DNA of 64,000 nt, taken from assembly GCA_903834765.1 (NCBI GenBank), contig CAILKE010000072.1:27015-91014 (forward strand). Direction: 5' to 3'. Shown here one piece after another: positions 52,996 to 62,082 of the stretch. The notes below the pieces were generated by a model, which saw only the letters and a program-made list of their open reading frames with translations, was not told the origin of the DNA and did not search any database. The stretch's first letter is position 1, and every line of letters starts with the position of its first letter. Origin of the DNA: an uncultured Bacteroidota bacterium. Lineage in GTDB: Bacteria; Bacteroidota; Bacteroidia; B-17B0; Aurantibacillaceae. The translations under genes were made by a program, and so were the position numbers.

Positions 52996-55806
52996 TTATT
53001 CATTTTCAATATTATCATCGTCAACCATCGGTTCATTTTCAAAATCATCTTTTGTAGTCGCCATGTAAGATACTTTTACCTCATGATCAATTTTCGGAAA
53101 ATGTAGACTATAACCAATAATGGGTACTCCGAAATCAACATCTGAAGTTCCACGGTCATCCAAAGCATATAATAACAATAATCCCTTTTTTTCTCTAGCC
53201 CTTCTTTCTTTGATACTACCATCTCCGTTCTCTAATAAATCTACTTGTCTATCTATTGTATCGTCAATCTGATTTTTAGTGATTTTATATAATTCGTGGT
53301 TCTCAGTTTGATTTCTTACGCTAGATGAAAGTTCAATTAAGTCAGACCCTAATTCGATTGAATATTTCTTTGTAGGCATTTGTTTTCTTGAATCTTTATT
53401 TGGCGTTTTTCCTTGTATCTGATCATATAAATAAACGTCTGAATCAGTATTAGATACAATACAGATATTCCATTCTTTTATATTGTTGTTTAATTTTTGT
53501 TGTTTTATATATTCAGCAATAACTTCATTATTAATTGATGGGATATTAATTTTGTAATTATTAATAAACTCATTTAAATAATCAACATTAACATCTTTAT
53601 ATAAAACATATCTAATTTTTTTTCTTTTTTCTATTAATTCAGTTGGTTTGCCTAGCTTCTTGAATAAGGTTGAAAATAAATTGAAATTATGCAATATGGA
53701 CTTCTTATCTTTTAAAAGAAGATATGTTTGCGGGTTTGAACCTGAAAAAGAAATGGTAATGTTTTGAGCCCAATATAATTTAGCAACACTTGTTACCGTC
53801 ATTAAGCCATGATGATTTCGGATTTTTAGTCTAAAATCTTTGGGTCTTTGATGGGTTACAGTCATTTCATCAAAGTCATTTCTCATTTCTTCTGTTGCCA
53901 TTGTTATATGGTTAAACCATTCAAAAATCTGTTCAGTTGTGTAAAGTCTACATAAATCTACATATCCTGGTCTGTAGCCAAACCATCTTCCCATTTGCAT
54001 TAAGGAATCATACATTTTAGTAGTCCTTAAATAATAACTAACTGAAAGGCCTTCTAAAGTAATACCTCTTGCAAGTCTGCCGCCACCAACTGCTATAACT
54101 GATAACCCATTTTCATATCTGCTATAGTCAATCTCTTCTATATTATGATATTCTAAATTTGTTGTTGACCTTGTTCCATGAACTGCCCTTACATCAATTT
54201 TAGAGGATGCATTTTTTAATTCCAATCTAACATCTTCCCAATGATGATGCTTTATTCTTACATCTGAATAGTCTAAGTTTTCTAGAGTATTTATCGTAGT
54301 TGGTTTAAAATCATGTTCAAATAATTCTTTCAATTCATGTAAAAATTTAGAATCATCACTTTCAATATTATTTTTAAACACTCTTATTTTTTCATTTACT
54401 AATAAAGCCACTTTGTCAATCCATTTCACATATAAAGCCACATGAACCAACATTGAGTTGTGTTTTTTATCATGACCTCTTAATCTTCTGATTGTACAAG
54501 TCAGAATAAATGATTTTATTGCTAACTCTAGGCTTTCTGGAAGAAAGTCAGGCAAATCGTCTTTATTATTTTTATTTATTGTTGCAAAAAAAGGAGGGTC
54601 ATAGTCATCAATTTTTCTATAGACATCAAGCGGTTCATTAATTAAATTAGTTATTGGATCCTCTAAACCAAAAACCTTTGCTGCCCCAAAGTAATTTTTT
54701 GCTGCTTTAATGTTTATAATAAAATCCTTGGGAAATAAATCATCCCCAATTAAATATTCTTTTCCTTTAACAACAGTTTTTAATTCATCATTATATTCCT
54801 GCGAAATAAATAAGTTAGCATAAGGAGTTGCTGTATATCCAATAAAAGTATTTTGGTCAAAAACATTTAATAATGTTCTAATTAATTTATTTATTGTCTT
54901 TACTTCATTTATATCATTTGAAGCATTAACAGAAGCCGCATCAGCTTCATCATCTATTACTAAAACTGGAACATCAAATAATTTTGGTTGACCATCTATG
55001 AATCTAATATTTGAATCTTTTGAAAACCAATCTATTAAATTTTCAAGTATACTTTTATTCTTTTTAATTACAAATACTACAGGGTTTTTACCTATAGGAA
55101 TTTTTGCAGTCTTCGGACTAAAATCACCTTCGTCTCCTCTAATATAGAAGGAAGATGTTAATGGGTATATGTCAGTATTTACTTTGTATTTACCAACACC
55201 CACTATATTACCTTGTCTTTTAAGAATGAAATCAGAACTACTAATCCCTGTAAATCCTTCATCAATTCTTTCTTGAGTCTGTCTTCTTAAAGAACTTATT
55301 GTACCTGCTATTACAATAATAACTTTATATCCAGCATCTGTCGCTTTATTTATTAATCCCACATAATTTGAAGTTTTACCAGATTGAACATGCCCAACAA
55401 CCATTCCTCTTCTATCCCATGAGTCTGAATTTTTTGGATTAACACATTTGTCTAAAATTCTGTCAGTAAAATCATCTAAATCATTAACCGGAAAAGAAGG
55501 GTCTTTTTCAGCCATATAGGCCTTATACCTTTGCCATAATTCCCAATTTATATTCGCTTTATTGTCCTTTACCCAAGGTTCAATATCCTCAGATAACATT
55601 GTTATAGAGCCTTTACCTATGCTGAAATCTGCCATTAACATCTCAAACAATTCATCTTTATCTATCGGTTGAGAAGGGTCAATATTTATTACCGATACCT
55701 TTTCGATAATTTGTTTTATAATTTCTGGTGTTATTTCTCCTTTTGTTTTTTCGTGATTTAATAAAGTATGTGCAATAGCTCTCGCTGAGTGTTTTATATC
55801 GTTCAT
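52996..55806 (-). CDS. Z1 domain SF2-type ATPase/endonuclease-associated protein
   Basis: 936 aa. Walker A GHVQSGKT at residues 138-145; Walker B-like LVIDDEADAASVN near 285; motif III YTATPYANLF near 330; Z1 domain with VGGGRLARGITLEGLSVSYYLRTTKMYDSLMQMGRWFGYRPGY near 585-628, including the arginine-finger-like R and QMGR. These make it a superfamily 2 helicase-like ATPase with a Z1 module, the central motor of the Mza-type operon. Its ATG overlaps the stop of the GHKL gene by 4 bp. Confidence 0.92.
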   Translation of the reverse strand: MNDIKHSARAIAHTLLNHEKTKGEITPEIIKQIIEKVSVINIDPSQPIDKDELFEMLMADFSIGKGSITMLSEDIEPWVKDNKANINWELWQRYKAYMAEKDPSFPVNDLDDFTDRILDKCVNPKNSDSWDRRGMVVGHVQSGKTSNYVGLINKATDAGYKVIIVIAGTISSLRRQTQERIDEGFTGISSSDFILKRQGNIVGVGKYKVNTDIYPLTSSFYIRGDEGDFSPKTAKIPIGKNPVVFVIKKNKSILENLIDWFSKDSNIRFIDGQPKLFDVPVLVIDDEADAASVNASNDINEVKTINKLIRTLLNVFDQNTFIGYTATPYANLFISQEYNDELKTVVKGKEYLIGDDLFPKDFIINIKAAKNYFGAAKVFGLEDPITNLINEPLDVYRKIDDYDPPFFATINKNNKDDLPDFLPESLELAIKSFILTCTIRRLRGHDKKHNSMLVHVALYVKWIDKVALLVNEKIRVFKNNIESDDSKFLHELKELFEHDFKPTTINTLENLDYSDVRIKHHHWEDVRLELKNASSKIDVRAVHGTRSTTNLEYHNIEEIDYSRYENGLSVIAVGGGRLARGITLEGLSVSYYLRTTKMYDSLMQMGRWFGYRPGYVDLCRLYTTEQIFEWFNHITMATEEMRNDFDEMTVTHQRPKDFRLKIRNHHGLMTVTSVAKLYWAQNITISFSGSNPQTYLLLKDKKSILHNFNLFSTLFKKLGKPTELIEKRKKIRYVLYKDVNVDYLNEFINNYKINIPSINNEVIAEYIKQQKLNNNIKEWNICIVSNTDSDVYLYDQIQGKTPNKDSRKQMPTKKYSIELGSDLIELSSSVRNQTENHELYKITKNQIDDTIDRQVDLLENGDGSIKERRAREKKGLLLLYALDDRGTSDVDFGVPIIGYSLHFPKIDHEVKVSYMATTKDDFENEPMVDDDNIENE

Positions 55807-57272
55807 TTTAAATAATCGTTTATTATTGGAAAAAGATTAAAAGGTGTTGCACTCATGATTTGCTGTCTGCCCAATGCTTCTGGAATTCCTTGTAGTTTAT
55901 AAATATCAAATATTTCTATTGCTAGTTTTATCAAGTCATCGTTTGGTATTTCCGTAATTTTCTCTAGTTCATGAAAAGACGGATCCTCATTTTGATTGTG
56001 TAAAATTAACTCAATCGGAATATTTTCTTCTAGTAATTTTATGGCTTTAGAAAATAATTTATTTGTTTTTTCTACCTCTAATAATTGTTTAATTATTGGA
56101 TGTTTTTTGTTTATTTTATATTTCTTTATACCTTCTCTGTTAGTTTCATCTTTCCATAAAGCTTCAAATGAAGCGTTTATATATTCATCAGAAATTGTTT
56201 TTTGACCTCTCCAATTATATATTTTAGCAGACTTCATAACAGCTATTCTCGCTATTCTAGTTAATTCTTTTCTAATTTCTATCGGTGGAGTTGCCGTAGA
56301 TTTTTTTATATCCAAGTTCCAATCAAAATCATTTGCATTTGGAAAATTAATGGATATTCTTGCCAATTTTGAATACTCTCTTTTCTTTTCGATACCTAAC
56401 CAATCACCAGATACTAATAATCTATCGCCTCTATAAACATAAAATCCTTGTTGTTGATACCATCCTAATGGACCTCCAGATTTTTCATAATCTTCGACTT
56501 TTATTTTTGACATATGGGGTAATATGAAATAAGTAACTTCAACATTATTATTAAGTATTTCAGTTTGTCCCATTTCGGGCTTAGGATTTAAGTTTAATAA
56601 AAAAGGATTCCACGCTTCGATTTCATAAGTGTTTGAATATATTTTTACTTTTTTGCTTTCAATGAATTTGTGAAATACAAGACTTAAATGTGCTTTTACG
56701 GAAATCAATTCCTGATAAAATGCATTTTTAACTGCTTCGTTATCTTCATTAGAGTTCCCAACAATTCGATCTAATATTTCCCAAAAAATTAAAGTTCCGC
56801 TTTCAAATTTATCAAGTTTGTTCAATAGGGAATCATCTGAAATATAATCTAGTAATGTCCATTCTTCTTCTTGATTAATAAAGTCTATATCCCAACACCT
56901 CTTTATGATTTTGTAACCTTTCTTTTTAGTAACAACAGTTAATCTTTTACATTGCGAAAATGAAGCAGTTTTAAGCCCCATTCCAAATCTCCCTAAATCT
57001 TTTTCATCTCGTATATCTTCAGGATCTTTGCTTCCAGGAGTCATCGCAATAACTAATTCAGCTAAGTTCATCCCTTTTCCATTGTCAAGAATAGTTATGA
57101 AGGACTCCTTTCCTTTCCAAGAATAATCAAGAGATATCTCAGTAGCATTTGCCGAAATACTATTATCAACTATGTCTGCAATAGCCGTAGATAAATTATA
57201 TCCAAAACTCCTATAAGAATTTATAGTTGATTTAGGATTTGGTTTGGCATTTTCAGCTTTAAATTTTTGCAT
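55803..57272 (-). CDS. MutL/MORC-like GHKL ATPase
   Basis: 489 aa. Bergerat fold at the N-terminus: N-box IADIVDNSISA (33-37; Asp33 stands where most MutL/MORC proteins have the catalytic Glu), G1 box DNGKGM (63-68), G2 box GRFGMGLKTAS (94-104). The C-terminal part has an S5-like region and helices but no obvious nuclease. Such ATPases were linked to restriction-modification-like operons as relatives of eukaryotic MORC. Overlaps: one base with the methylase stop (TAATG), 4 bp with Z1. Confidence 0.9.
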   Translation of the reverse strand: MQKFKAENAKPNPKSTINSYRSFGYNLSTAIADIVDNSISANATEISLDYSWKGKESFITILDNGKGMNLAELVIAMTPGSKDPEDIRDEKDLGRFGMGLKTASFSQCKRLTVVTKKKGYKIIKRCWDIDFINQEEEWTLLDYISDDSLLNKLDKFESGTLIFWEILDRIVGNSNEDNEAVKNAFYQELISVKAHLSLVFHKFIESKKVKIYSNTYEIEAWNPFLLNLNPKPEMGQTEILNNNVEVTYFILPHMSKIKVEDYEKSGGPLGWYQQQGFYVYRGDRLLVSGDWLGIEKKREYSKLARISINFPNANDFDWNLDIKKSTATPPIEIRKELTRIARIAVMKSAKIYNWRGQKTISDEYINASFEALWKDETNREGIKKYKINKKHPIIKQLLEVEKTNKLFSKAIKLLEENIPIELILHNQNEDPSFHELEKITEIPNDDLIKLAIEIFDIYKLQGIPEALGRQQIMSATPFNLFPIINDYLK

Positions 57273-58501
57273 TATAGCATTTCCAATATTTTTTTAGCAA
57301 TACCATTTGCCATCAATGGTGGCACGGCATTACCAATTTGTTTAAAAGCAGCTGTTCTACCACCTTCAAAATAAAAATCATCAGGAAAAGATTGAATTCG
57401 AGCTGCTTCTCTGACTGTAATAGATCGATTTTGTTTTTTATCTGGGTGAATGTAGTAATGACCATCCATTGCTATATGGGCGACCACTGTGTGACAACAG
57501 CCACCTCCATCTACAACTTGAAATCGATTTGTGAAAGAAGTTATGTTTTTATGTTTAATTAAATGTTTAGGCAGTGTAGCATAATCTAATCTTTTCCCTC
57601 TATTCCATTCTTCAATTGCAATTCTATATATTTCTAAATCATTTTGATTATTTGGACGCGCTATATGTTGAGTTGTAAAATCTATACAATTTCTAATAGC
57701 TGTTTTTTTAAGATACTCTGTAGTTTCTTTTTTATAATTAACTAAACCTAAGCTACCTTGGCCATTTTGTAAAGATGGTAAATCGGAAAATAAGTCATTT
57801 AAAATTTTATATTTATTTTCCTTTGTAGCAAAAGTGGGGTATTCAAATTTTAAATTTTCTTTCCATCCAATTAATATAACTCGTTTCCTGTTTTGGAGTA
57901 CTCCAAAATTATTAGCATTAAGTATTTTAAAATCAAAATTGTAACCAGCTTTAGTAAGAGCTTTTTTAATTTTCTCAAAATGTTCGCCGTTTTTTGCAGA
58001 TAATATTCCAGGAACATTTTCAAATACAAACATTTTAGGATTATACTCTTCTAGAAACCTAACGTACAACTTATATAAAAAATTTCGTGGATCATCTTCC
58101 ATATTTTTAGGGTCTCTAGCCCTGCCTACTATAGAATATGCCTGACAAGGTGGGCCACCAATTATTAGGTCAATTTTTTTATTTTTAGCCAAGCCATTTA
58201 TTTGGTCAAAAATACCATTTATGGTGGTTTTAGAGATTTCCGAATTAATTACTGAATTAATTTCTGATTTTGGAACACTATTCCAAAATTCATCTCTACT
58301 AATTTCTTCTTTTAAGTATTTATAATAAATATCTAACTTGTTATTCTCTTTTAAATAATGAAATGCAACTCTTGTTTTTAAAGTATCACAAGCTAATTTA
58401 TTCATTTCAACGTGAGCAATGGGATTAAAGCCTTGTTTGCTAAATCCTTCTGATAAACCTCCTGCACCAGCAAACAAATCTATGTAATTTAAAGTTTTCA
58501 T
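57272..58501 (-). CDS. DNA cytosine-5 methyltransferase
   Basis: 409 aa. Motif I YIDLFAGAGGLSEGF (residues 6-20), motif IV GGPPCQAYS with catalytic Cys119, motif VI FVFENVPG, motif VIII LQNRKRVILIG, motifs IX-X RITVREAARIQSFPDDFYF and GNAVPP. A 60-residue insertion between motifs III and IV (KYLKEEISRDEFWNS...) is longer than in simple Dcm enzymes. It likely marks host DNA so that the Z1/MutL/PD-(D/E)XK machinery attacks unmarked DNA. First gene of the six-gene minus-strand operon; its promoter must lie in 58502-58751. Confidence 0.94.
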   Translation of the reverse strand: MKTLNYIDLFAGAGGLSEGFSKQGFNPIAHVEMNKLACDTLKTRVAFHYLKENNKLDIYYKYLKEEISRDEFWNSVPKSEINSVINSEISKTTINGIFDQINGLAKNKKIDLIIGGPPCQAYSIVGRARDPKNMEDDPRNFLYKLYVRFLEEYNPKMFVFENVPGILSAKNGEHFEKIKKALTKAGYNFDFKILNANNFGVLQNRKRVILIGWKENLKFEYPTFATKENKYKILNDLFSDLPSLQNGQGSLGLVNYKKETTEYLKKTAIRNCIDFTTQHIARPNNQNDLEIYRIAIEEWNRGKRLDYATLPKHLIKHKNITSFTNRFQVVDGGGCCHTVVAHIAMDGHYYIHPDKKQNRSITVREAARIQSFPDDFYFEGGRTAAFKQIGNAVPPLMANGIAKKILEML

Positions 58502-58672
58502 ATGTTTTTCAGTTTCATTAAATAATTGTAAAATTTAAAAATCTACTTAATGCTTCTATTTAATTGTAAATTAGATCCATTGTAAAAATAAAAAAAATAC
58601 GATACGAAGCTTACAAATACTGCATACTAATGCAAAAAGTTATCAAATTTCAGCGTTAATATCCGATTTTTA

Positions 58673-58722
58673 CTTTTGCAATTTTGCAAACCCTTATATA
58701 AGGGTCTGCAAAGGTGCAAAAG
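58673..58722. repeat. 50-bp dyad with repeated TTTGCA boxes
   Basis: A 16-bp palindrome ACCCTTATATAAGGGT (58690-58705) is flanked symmetrically by TTTGCA/TGCAAA (58683-58688 and 58707-58712) and CTTTTGCA/TGCAAAAG (58673-58680 and 58715-58722); 22 of 25 positions pair. A further TGCAAAAAG lies at 58631. There is no T-run, so it is not a plain terminator. It lies between the maintenance ATPase gene and the methylase promoter. An operator, iteron origin or transfer origin is possible. Confidence 0.6.
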
Positions 58723-58729
58723 ACCACTA

Positions 58730-58750
58730 CGGCTCCGCTCAGGATGACAG
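58730..58750. repeat. Short REP-like element at a gene end
   Basis: CGGCTCCGCTCAGGATGACAG abuts the stop codon of the ATPase gene (at 58752). A related element (TTCTCGACTTCGCTCGAACTG..., 59931-59954) lies just beyond the stop codon at 59956 of the next gene upstream. Such dispersed elements are common between Bacteroidota genes. Confidence 0.4.
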
Positions 58751-58751
58751 T

Positions 58752-59912
58752 TTATTGATTATCAAAAAGGTAGTAGATAATCTCGCGATTTTCTGTTTTC
58801 TTGCAAAGGTGTTTTACTATGCCATCATCCATATGAATTAGAGTATCATTGGTTAGGATGGTTTTTAAGCGAACTTCAATGGTTCGTTCCTTACAATTTA
58901 ATTCTTCAGATAGTTTTTGGATTAGGATTTTGCGTGGCATTGGTTCAGTTAGATAAGCTCCAATTAGTTCAAGCGTTGAATCTAAGGATGCTTTTTGGTT
59001 TCGGGAATCCATTGCACCCTGAATGGTAGCATGTTCTGCTAAAATCAATCCTTTTTCGGTATCGGAATATTGCACAAAAAACGGGTCGTGCTTTTTGGAG
59101 CTACGGCATTTGAGATAGGTTACTTTTAATAAATCAGTATTATGGTTTTGAGCATCTTTTTCAAAACCAATTTGCATTACCGTACTGGCTTTGTTTAATA
59201 TTTCAGTTCCTAAATGCCCTCGAGCTTTATCAGCACTTCCAGGGTTTTCATGTATCAAACATAAAAAGGTAACATTATACCGGTTAATAGATTGATTCAT
59301 CATATCTATTAATTTCATACTGTCTTTGGTGTCATTGAAATTAAACACACAATCTGTTATTACATCCAGTACAATAAAAATATGCATAGGAAACTGTTTT
59401 CGGATATGCTCTAAATAAATATTTAGCATATCAAAACGATCTTCTCTACCAAACTCAAGCAATGAAATGTAATCGAATCCATAAGGGTGGTCTTCGATTG
59501 GATAGCCTGCCTTTAATTGTATTTGCTGCAATGAATAAGGAAGTTGGTCGGATAAATTACGTTCGGTATCAACATAACAAACTGCATAGCGCGTTAATAT
59601 GTTTGTTTTAAAATGTAGCAAATCACGATTGCTTTCAGGTGTTTTTAAAAGCGATGCACAAATGGTTTCAGCAAGGCGTGACTTGTGCACGCCTGCTTTA
59701 CCTTGTATGACATTAATGGTTTTAGGAAAGAAAACAGGGTTTTCTTTTTGCCATAAAATAGGTTGGCTAAAATTAATTGGCTTGCATTTATTTTCTTTAA
59801 TCTTTTTTTGAGATTGGAGTAATAGAGCAAGTTTAGACTTAGCCCCATCAACTCCGCCATTTAATGATGGCGGAGCTGGGTTGTGGTTTTTTGGTGCAGG
59901 GATGTCAAACAT
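58752..59912 (-). CDS. RecA-fold AAA ATPase, RepA-like (mobile-element maintenance)
   Basis: 386 aa. Walker A GKAGVHKS (residues 71-78) in TINVIQGKAGVHKSRLAETI, Walker B-like FIVLDVITDCVF near 180, then LCLIHENPGSADKARGHLGTEIL near 217 as in hexameric RepA/DnaB-type helicase domains. The C-terminus (LIQKLSEELNCKERTIEVRLKTIL) looks like a winged helix. Proteins of this form sit next to excisionase-like HTH genes in Bacteroidota conjugative and mobilisable elements and likely serve replication or maintenance of the excised form. Confidence 0.8.
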   Translation of the reverse strand: MFDIPAPKNHNPAPPSLNGGVDGAKSKLALLLQSQKKIKENKCKPINFSQPILWQKENPVFFPKTINVIQGKAGVHKSRLAETICASLLKTPESNRDLLHFKTNILTRYAVCYVDTERNLSDQLPYSLQQIQLKAGYPIEDHPYGFDYISLLEFGREDRFDMLNIYLEHIRKQFPMHIFIVLDVITDCVFNFNDTKDSMKLIDMMNQSINRYNVTFLCLIHENPGSADKARGHLGTEILNKASTVMQIGFEKDAQNHNTDLLKVTYLKCRSSKKHDPFFVQYSDTEKGLILAEHATIQGAMDSRNQKASLDSTLELIGAYLTEPMPRKILIQKLSEELNCKERTIEVRLKTILTNDTLIHMDDGIVKHLCKKTENREIIYYLFDNQ

Positions 59913-59955
59913 GTTTTTTAGTTTTAAGGGTTCTCGACTTCGCTCGAACTGACAA

Positions 59956-60342
59956 TTACTGATAGTAAGAAAGAGCCATGAAATAAACTTTGATTTGTCC
60001 GTTTTCGTAGCGAATGGTTGCGGACCAATCTTTAGGAGTTTTGTTTTGCATATTGGTTTCCTGGTGGATGCAACTTTCTAAACTCATAATAATCATCTTG
60101 TAATTATTATCTTCTAATCTGATAAATAGTTCAGAGAAATAAGCGAAGCGCAATTTCTCTAACTGAAGTTTTTCGAAAAATTTATTCAGTTGGTTTTTAT
60201 CTGAATTACTATCATTAAAAAGCTTGAGGTAATAATTAACATTGCTTTCTAATGATTTTTCATCTCGTGCTATAATTGCTGCAATTTGTTGTAGCAATTC
60301 TGGCCATGTAAGGTCATGTATTGTTTCACTATATTTTATCAT
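59956..60342 (-). CDS. Hypothetical protein
   Basis: 128 aa, helical, charged, no known motif. The C-terminal end (DWSATIRYENGQIKVYFMALSYY) is beta-rich. It lies between the HTH gene (83 bp) and the RepA-like ATPase (43 bp) on the same strand and belongs to this maintenance block. Confidence 0.55.
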   Translation of the reverse strand: MIKYSETIHDLTWPELLQQIAAIIARDEKSLESNVNYYLKLFNDSNSDKNQLNKFFEKLQLEKLRFAYFSELFIRLEDNNYKMIIMSLESCIHQETNMQNKTPKDWSATIRYENGQIKVYFMALSYYQ

Positions 60343-60425
60343 TGTTCTTTTAGGTTTAGTGGTGTTCGCTTTTTATTTTTTTATTTTACAGTTGGAAAAA
60401 TCTCGGTTGGCTATATTTTTCCATT

Positions 60426-60800
60426 TCAAACCTCCTTACTTTTTATAAGATTTGATGACGAGTTATTGTTTGAATTAAATTGTGTCATCGAATCCTTCAG
60501 GTTACGATTGGAATTAAATGTTTTTGGATTGAAGGATTTAACGTAATGCTTTTTCAATAAATCTTCTACATCATTTAATTTATAGTAGATTTTATTGCCA
60601 ACTTGAGAGAAGGAAATTTTTCCTTCATCACGCCAGGTTTGTGCTGTGCGTTTTGAAATTTTCATTAGCAACAAAAACTCCTGATTATCAACAAAAACCT
60701 CTTGAGGTTTTTTATTTTGATGATCGATTTTTGTTTTGATTTCCTCAATTGAGGCTGTTAAACTGTTGAACTGTTCTTTTGATAAGATGATTGCTTCCAT
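60426..60800 (-). CDS. Excisionase-like helix-turn-helix protein
   Basis: 124 aa. An N-terminal coiled-coil (QFNSLTASIEEIKTKIDHQ) precedes a MerR/Xis-type winged HTH: FLLLMKISKRTAQTWRDEGKISFSQVGNKIYYKLNDVEDLLKKHYV. This is the standard Bacteroidota mobile-element HTH regulator, usually next to replication/mobilisation genes. It may control excision or the downstream ATPase gene. Basic tail with NPKTFNSNRN at the C-terminus. Confidence 0.85.
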   Translation of the reverse strand: MEAIILSKEQFNSLTASIEEIKTKIDHQNKKPQEVFVDNQEFLLLMKISKRTAQTWRDEGKISFSQVGNKIYYKLNDVEDLLKKHYVKSFNPKTFNSNRNLKDSMTQFNSNNNSSSNLIKSKEV

Positions 60801-60946
60801 GATTTAAATTGTTTTTTAAATTGTGAAAGCGAATCTTACAAACTGCACCAATTTGTTTCTTTGAAACCTCGAGGTAGATGCAGTTTGACGATTTGCTTCC
60901 ATAATTATTATTTTTAATTGATTATGGAGCAAATGTGCGCAGATGT

Positions 60947-60988
60947 AAAAAGTCTATTGGTCTCGTTAGGACCAGAATAGGACTTTTT
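60947..60988 (-). terminator. Terminator of the RteC-like gene
   Basis: AAAAAGTC (60947-60954) pairs with GACTTTTT (60981-60988), with TATT/AATA and GGTC/GACC continuing the stem; the minus transcript ends in U-rich sequence. The stem begins at the stop codon. The gap 60801-60946 also has CAAACTGCA/TGCAGTTTG (60839/60879) and CCTCGAGG (60867), possible operator sites of the HTH gene. Confidence 0.65.
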
Positions 60989-61925
60989 ACTTTGGTAAGT
61001 CTCTGACTTTCAGATTGATTCTTTTTTCAGAAGAGGGGCGTTTCTCAGGTCGGGAAACATTTAGAATTGTTTTTACTGTATTTAAACTTAACGCATTTCC
61101 GTTTTTATCAATAAAATTATTGGTAATGAATTGTGCTAAGTCGTTAGAAGCCATATTTAACAATGGTTTACCTTCAATTGTTATTTCTTTTGTAAGTTGA
61201 AAAAACAAATCTACAAATACATTTGTTTGACAATTAAATTGAAAAAGTCCTATTGAAGTCCTGCAGATTTCTGTAGGACTTTTTGCGTTTTCCGTAGGAC
61301 TTTTAGGACTATTAACTGCTTGACTATAAATGGTATTACGTTTTTTAGATAATTTTTGTTGGGACTTTATCAGTTCTATTTCTAAAGTTATTTTTTCATC
61401 GAAAGACATTTCATTTACATCATTAATCTTTGGTTTATTTTGTAAATATTCTGTGCGCGCTTCCATTAAAAATGAAAGCTTATCATCATAATTACTATAC
61501 TCCTTAATCTTATTTTTTAATTCGTTAAAGTTAAATTGTGTAGTTGTGGTTTGCTTTTGTTCAATAGCATCACGCATGACTTCAATAATCATTAAAGCCT
61601 TTTCAATTTTAATTATTTGGTCTTTTGTTTTAAAAAGTTCCCGGTTTAAATCAATTAGTTTTTCGAGTTTATTCAGCCAAAAAATTGGATCATTTAATTT
61701 ACTGCATTGGTAATGAATAAAGGGTTTTATCTTAGATTTATTTAAAGTAAATAGTTTGTGTAACAAACATTTACAATACTGTTCTTTATTGAATTGCCCT
61801 TTGACTAAGAAATTAGAAGCTTGACCTTCCTCAAAAATAGTTAAATCATAGACGCCAGCGTCAAATTGGGCAACATCAACAAAGGGATGTTCTACAAATG
61901 GAGAACAAATAACAGAATTATACAT
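60987..61925 (-). CDS. RteC-like mobile-element protein, tentative
   Basis: 312 aa, no signal peptide. N-terminus YNSVICSPFVEHPFVDVAQF, a middle helical region, a low-complexity Lys-Ser-Pro-Thr segment near residues 205-225 (SPKSPTENAKSPTE), and a C-terminal domain (FVDLFFQLTKEI...NMASNDLAQFITNNFIDKNGNALSLNTVKTILNVSRPEKRP) that recalls the C-terminus of RteC, the Bacteroides conjugative-transposon regulator. The match is by eye only. The DNA encoding the Ser-Pro-Thr segment carries six AGGACT/AGTCCT repeats. First gene of this block, upstream of the HTH gene. Confidence 0.45.
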   Translation of the reverse strand: MYNSVICSPFVEHPFVDVAQFDAGVYDLTIFEEGQASNFLVKGQFNKEQYCKCLLHKLFTLNKSKIKPFIHYQCSKLNDPIFWLNKLEKLIDLNRELFKTKDQIIKIEKALMIIEVMRDAIEQKQTTTTQFNFNELKNKIKEYSNYDDKLSFLMEARTEYLQNKPKINDVNEMSFDEKITLEIELIKSQQKLSKKRNTIYSQAVNSPKSPTENAKSPTEICRTSIGLFQFNCQTNVFVDLFFQLTKEITIEGKPLLNMASNDLAQFITNNFIDKNGNALSLNTVKTILNVSRPEKRPSSEKRINLKVRDLPK

Positions 61926-62082
61926 AATAGAAATGGAAATTTTAACTATTAGCTAAAATAATGCAATTTGATAAAGTAAAAAATGTATTGTTTATAAATA
62001 TAGCAGAATGTTGCTATAAAAAATAGTTGTTGAAAATTTAAGAGGCTGTTAATAAGGATTGTTGAAATCAGTTGAAAAATAA

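Noticed and set aside
57272..58501. Methylase as an orphan Dcm
   Set aside because: Its stop overlaps the start of the GHKL ATPase gene and it is followed by Z1, nuclease and AIPR genes in one coupled operon.
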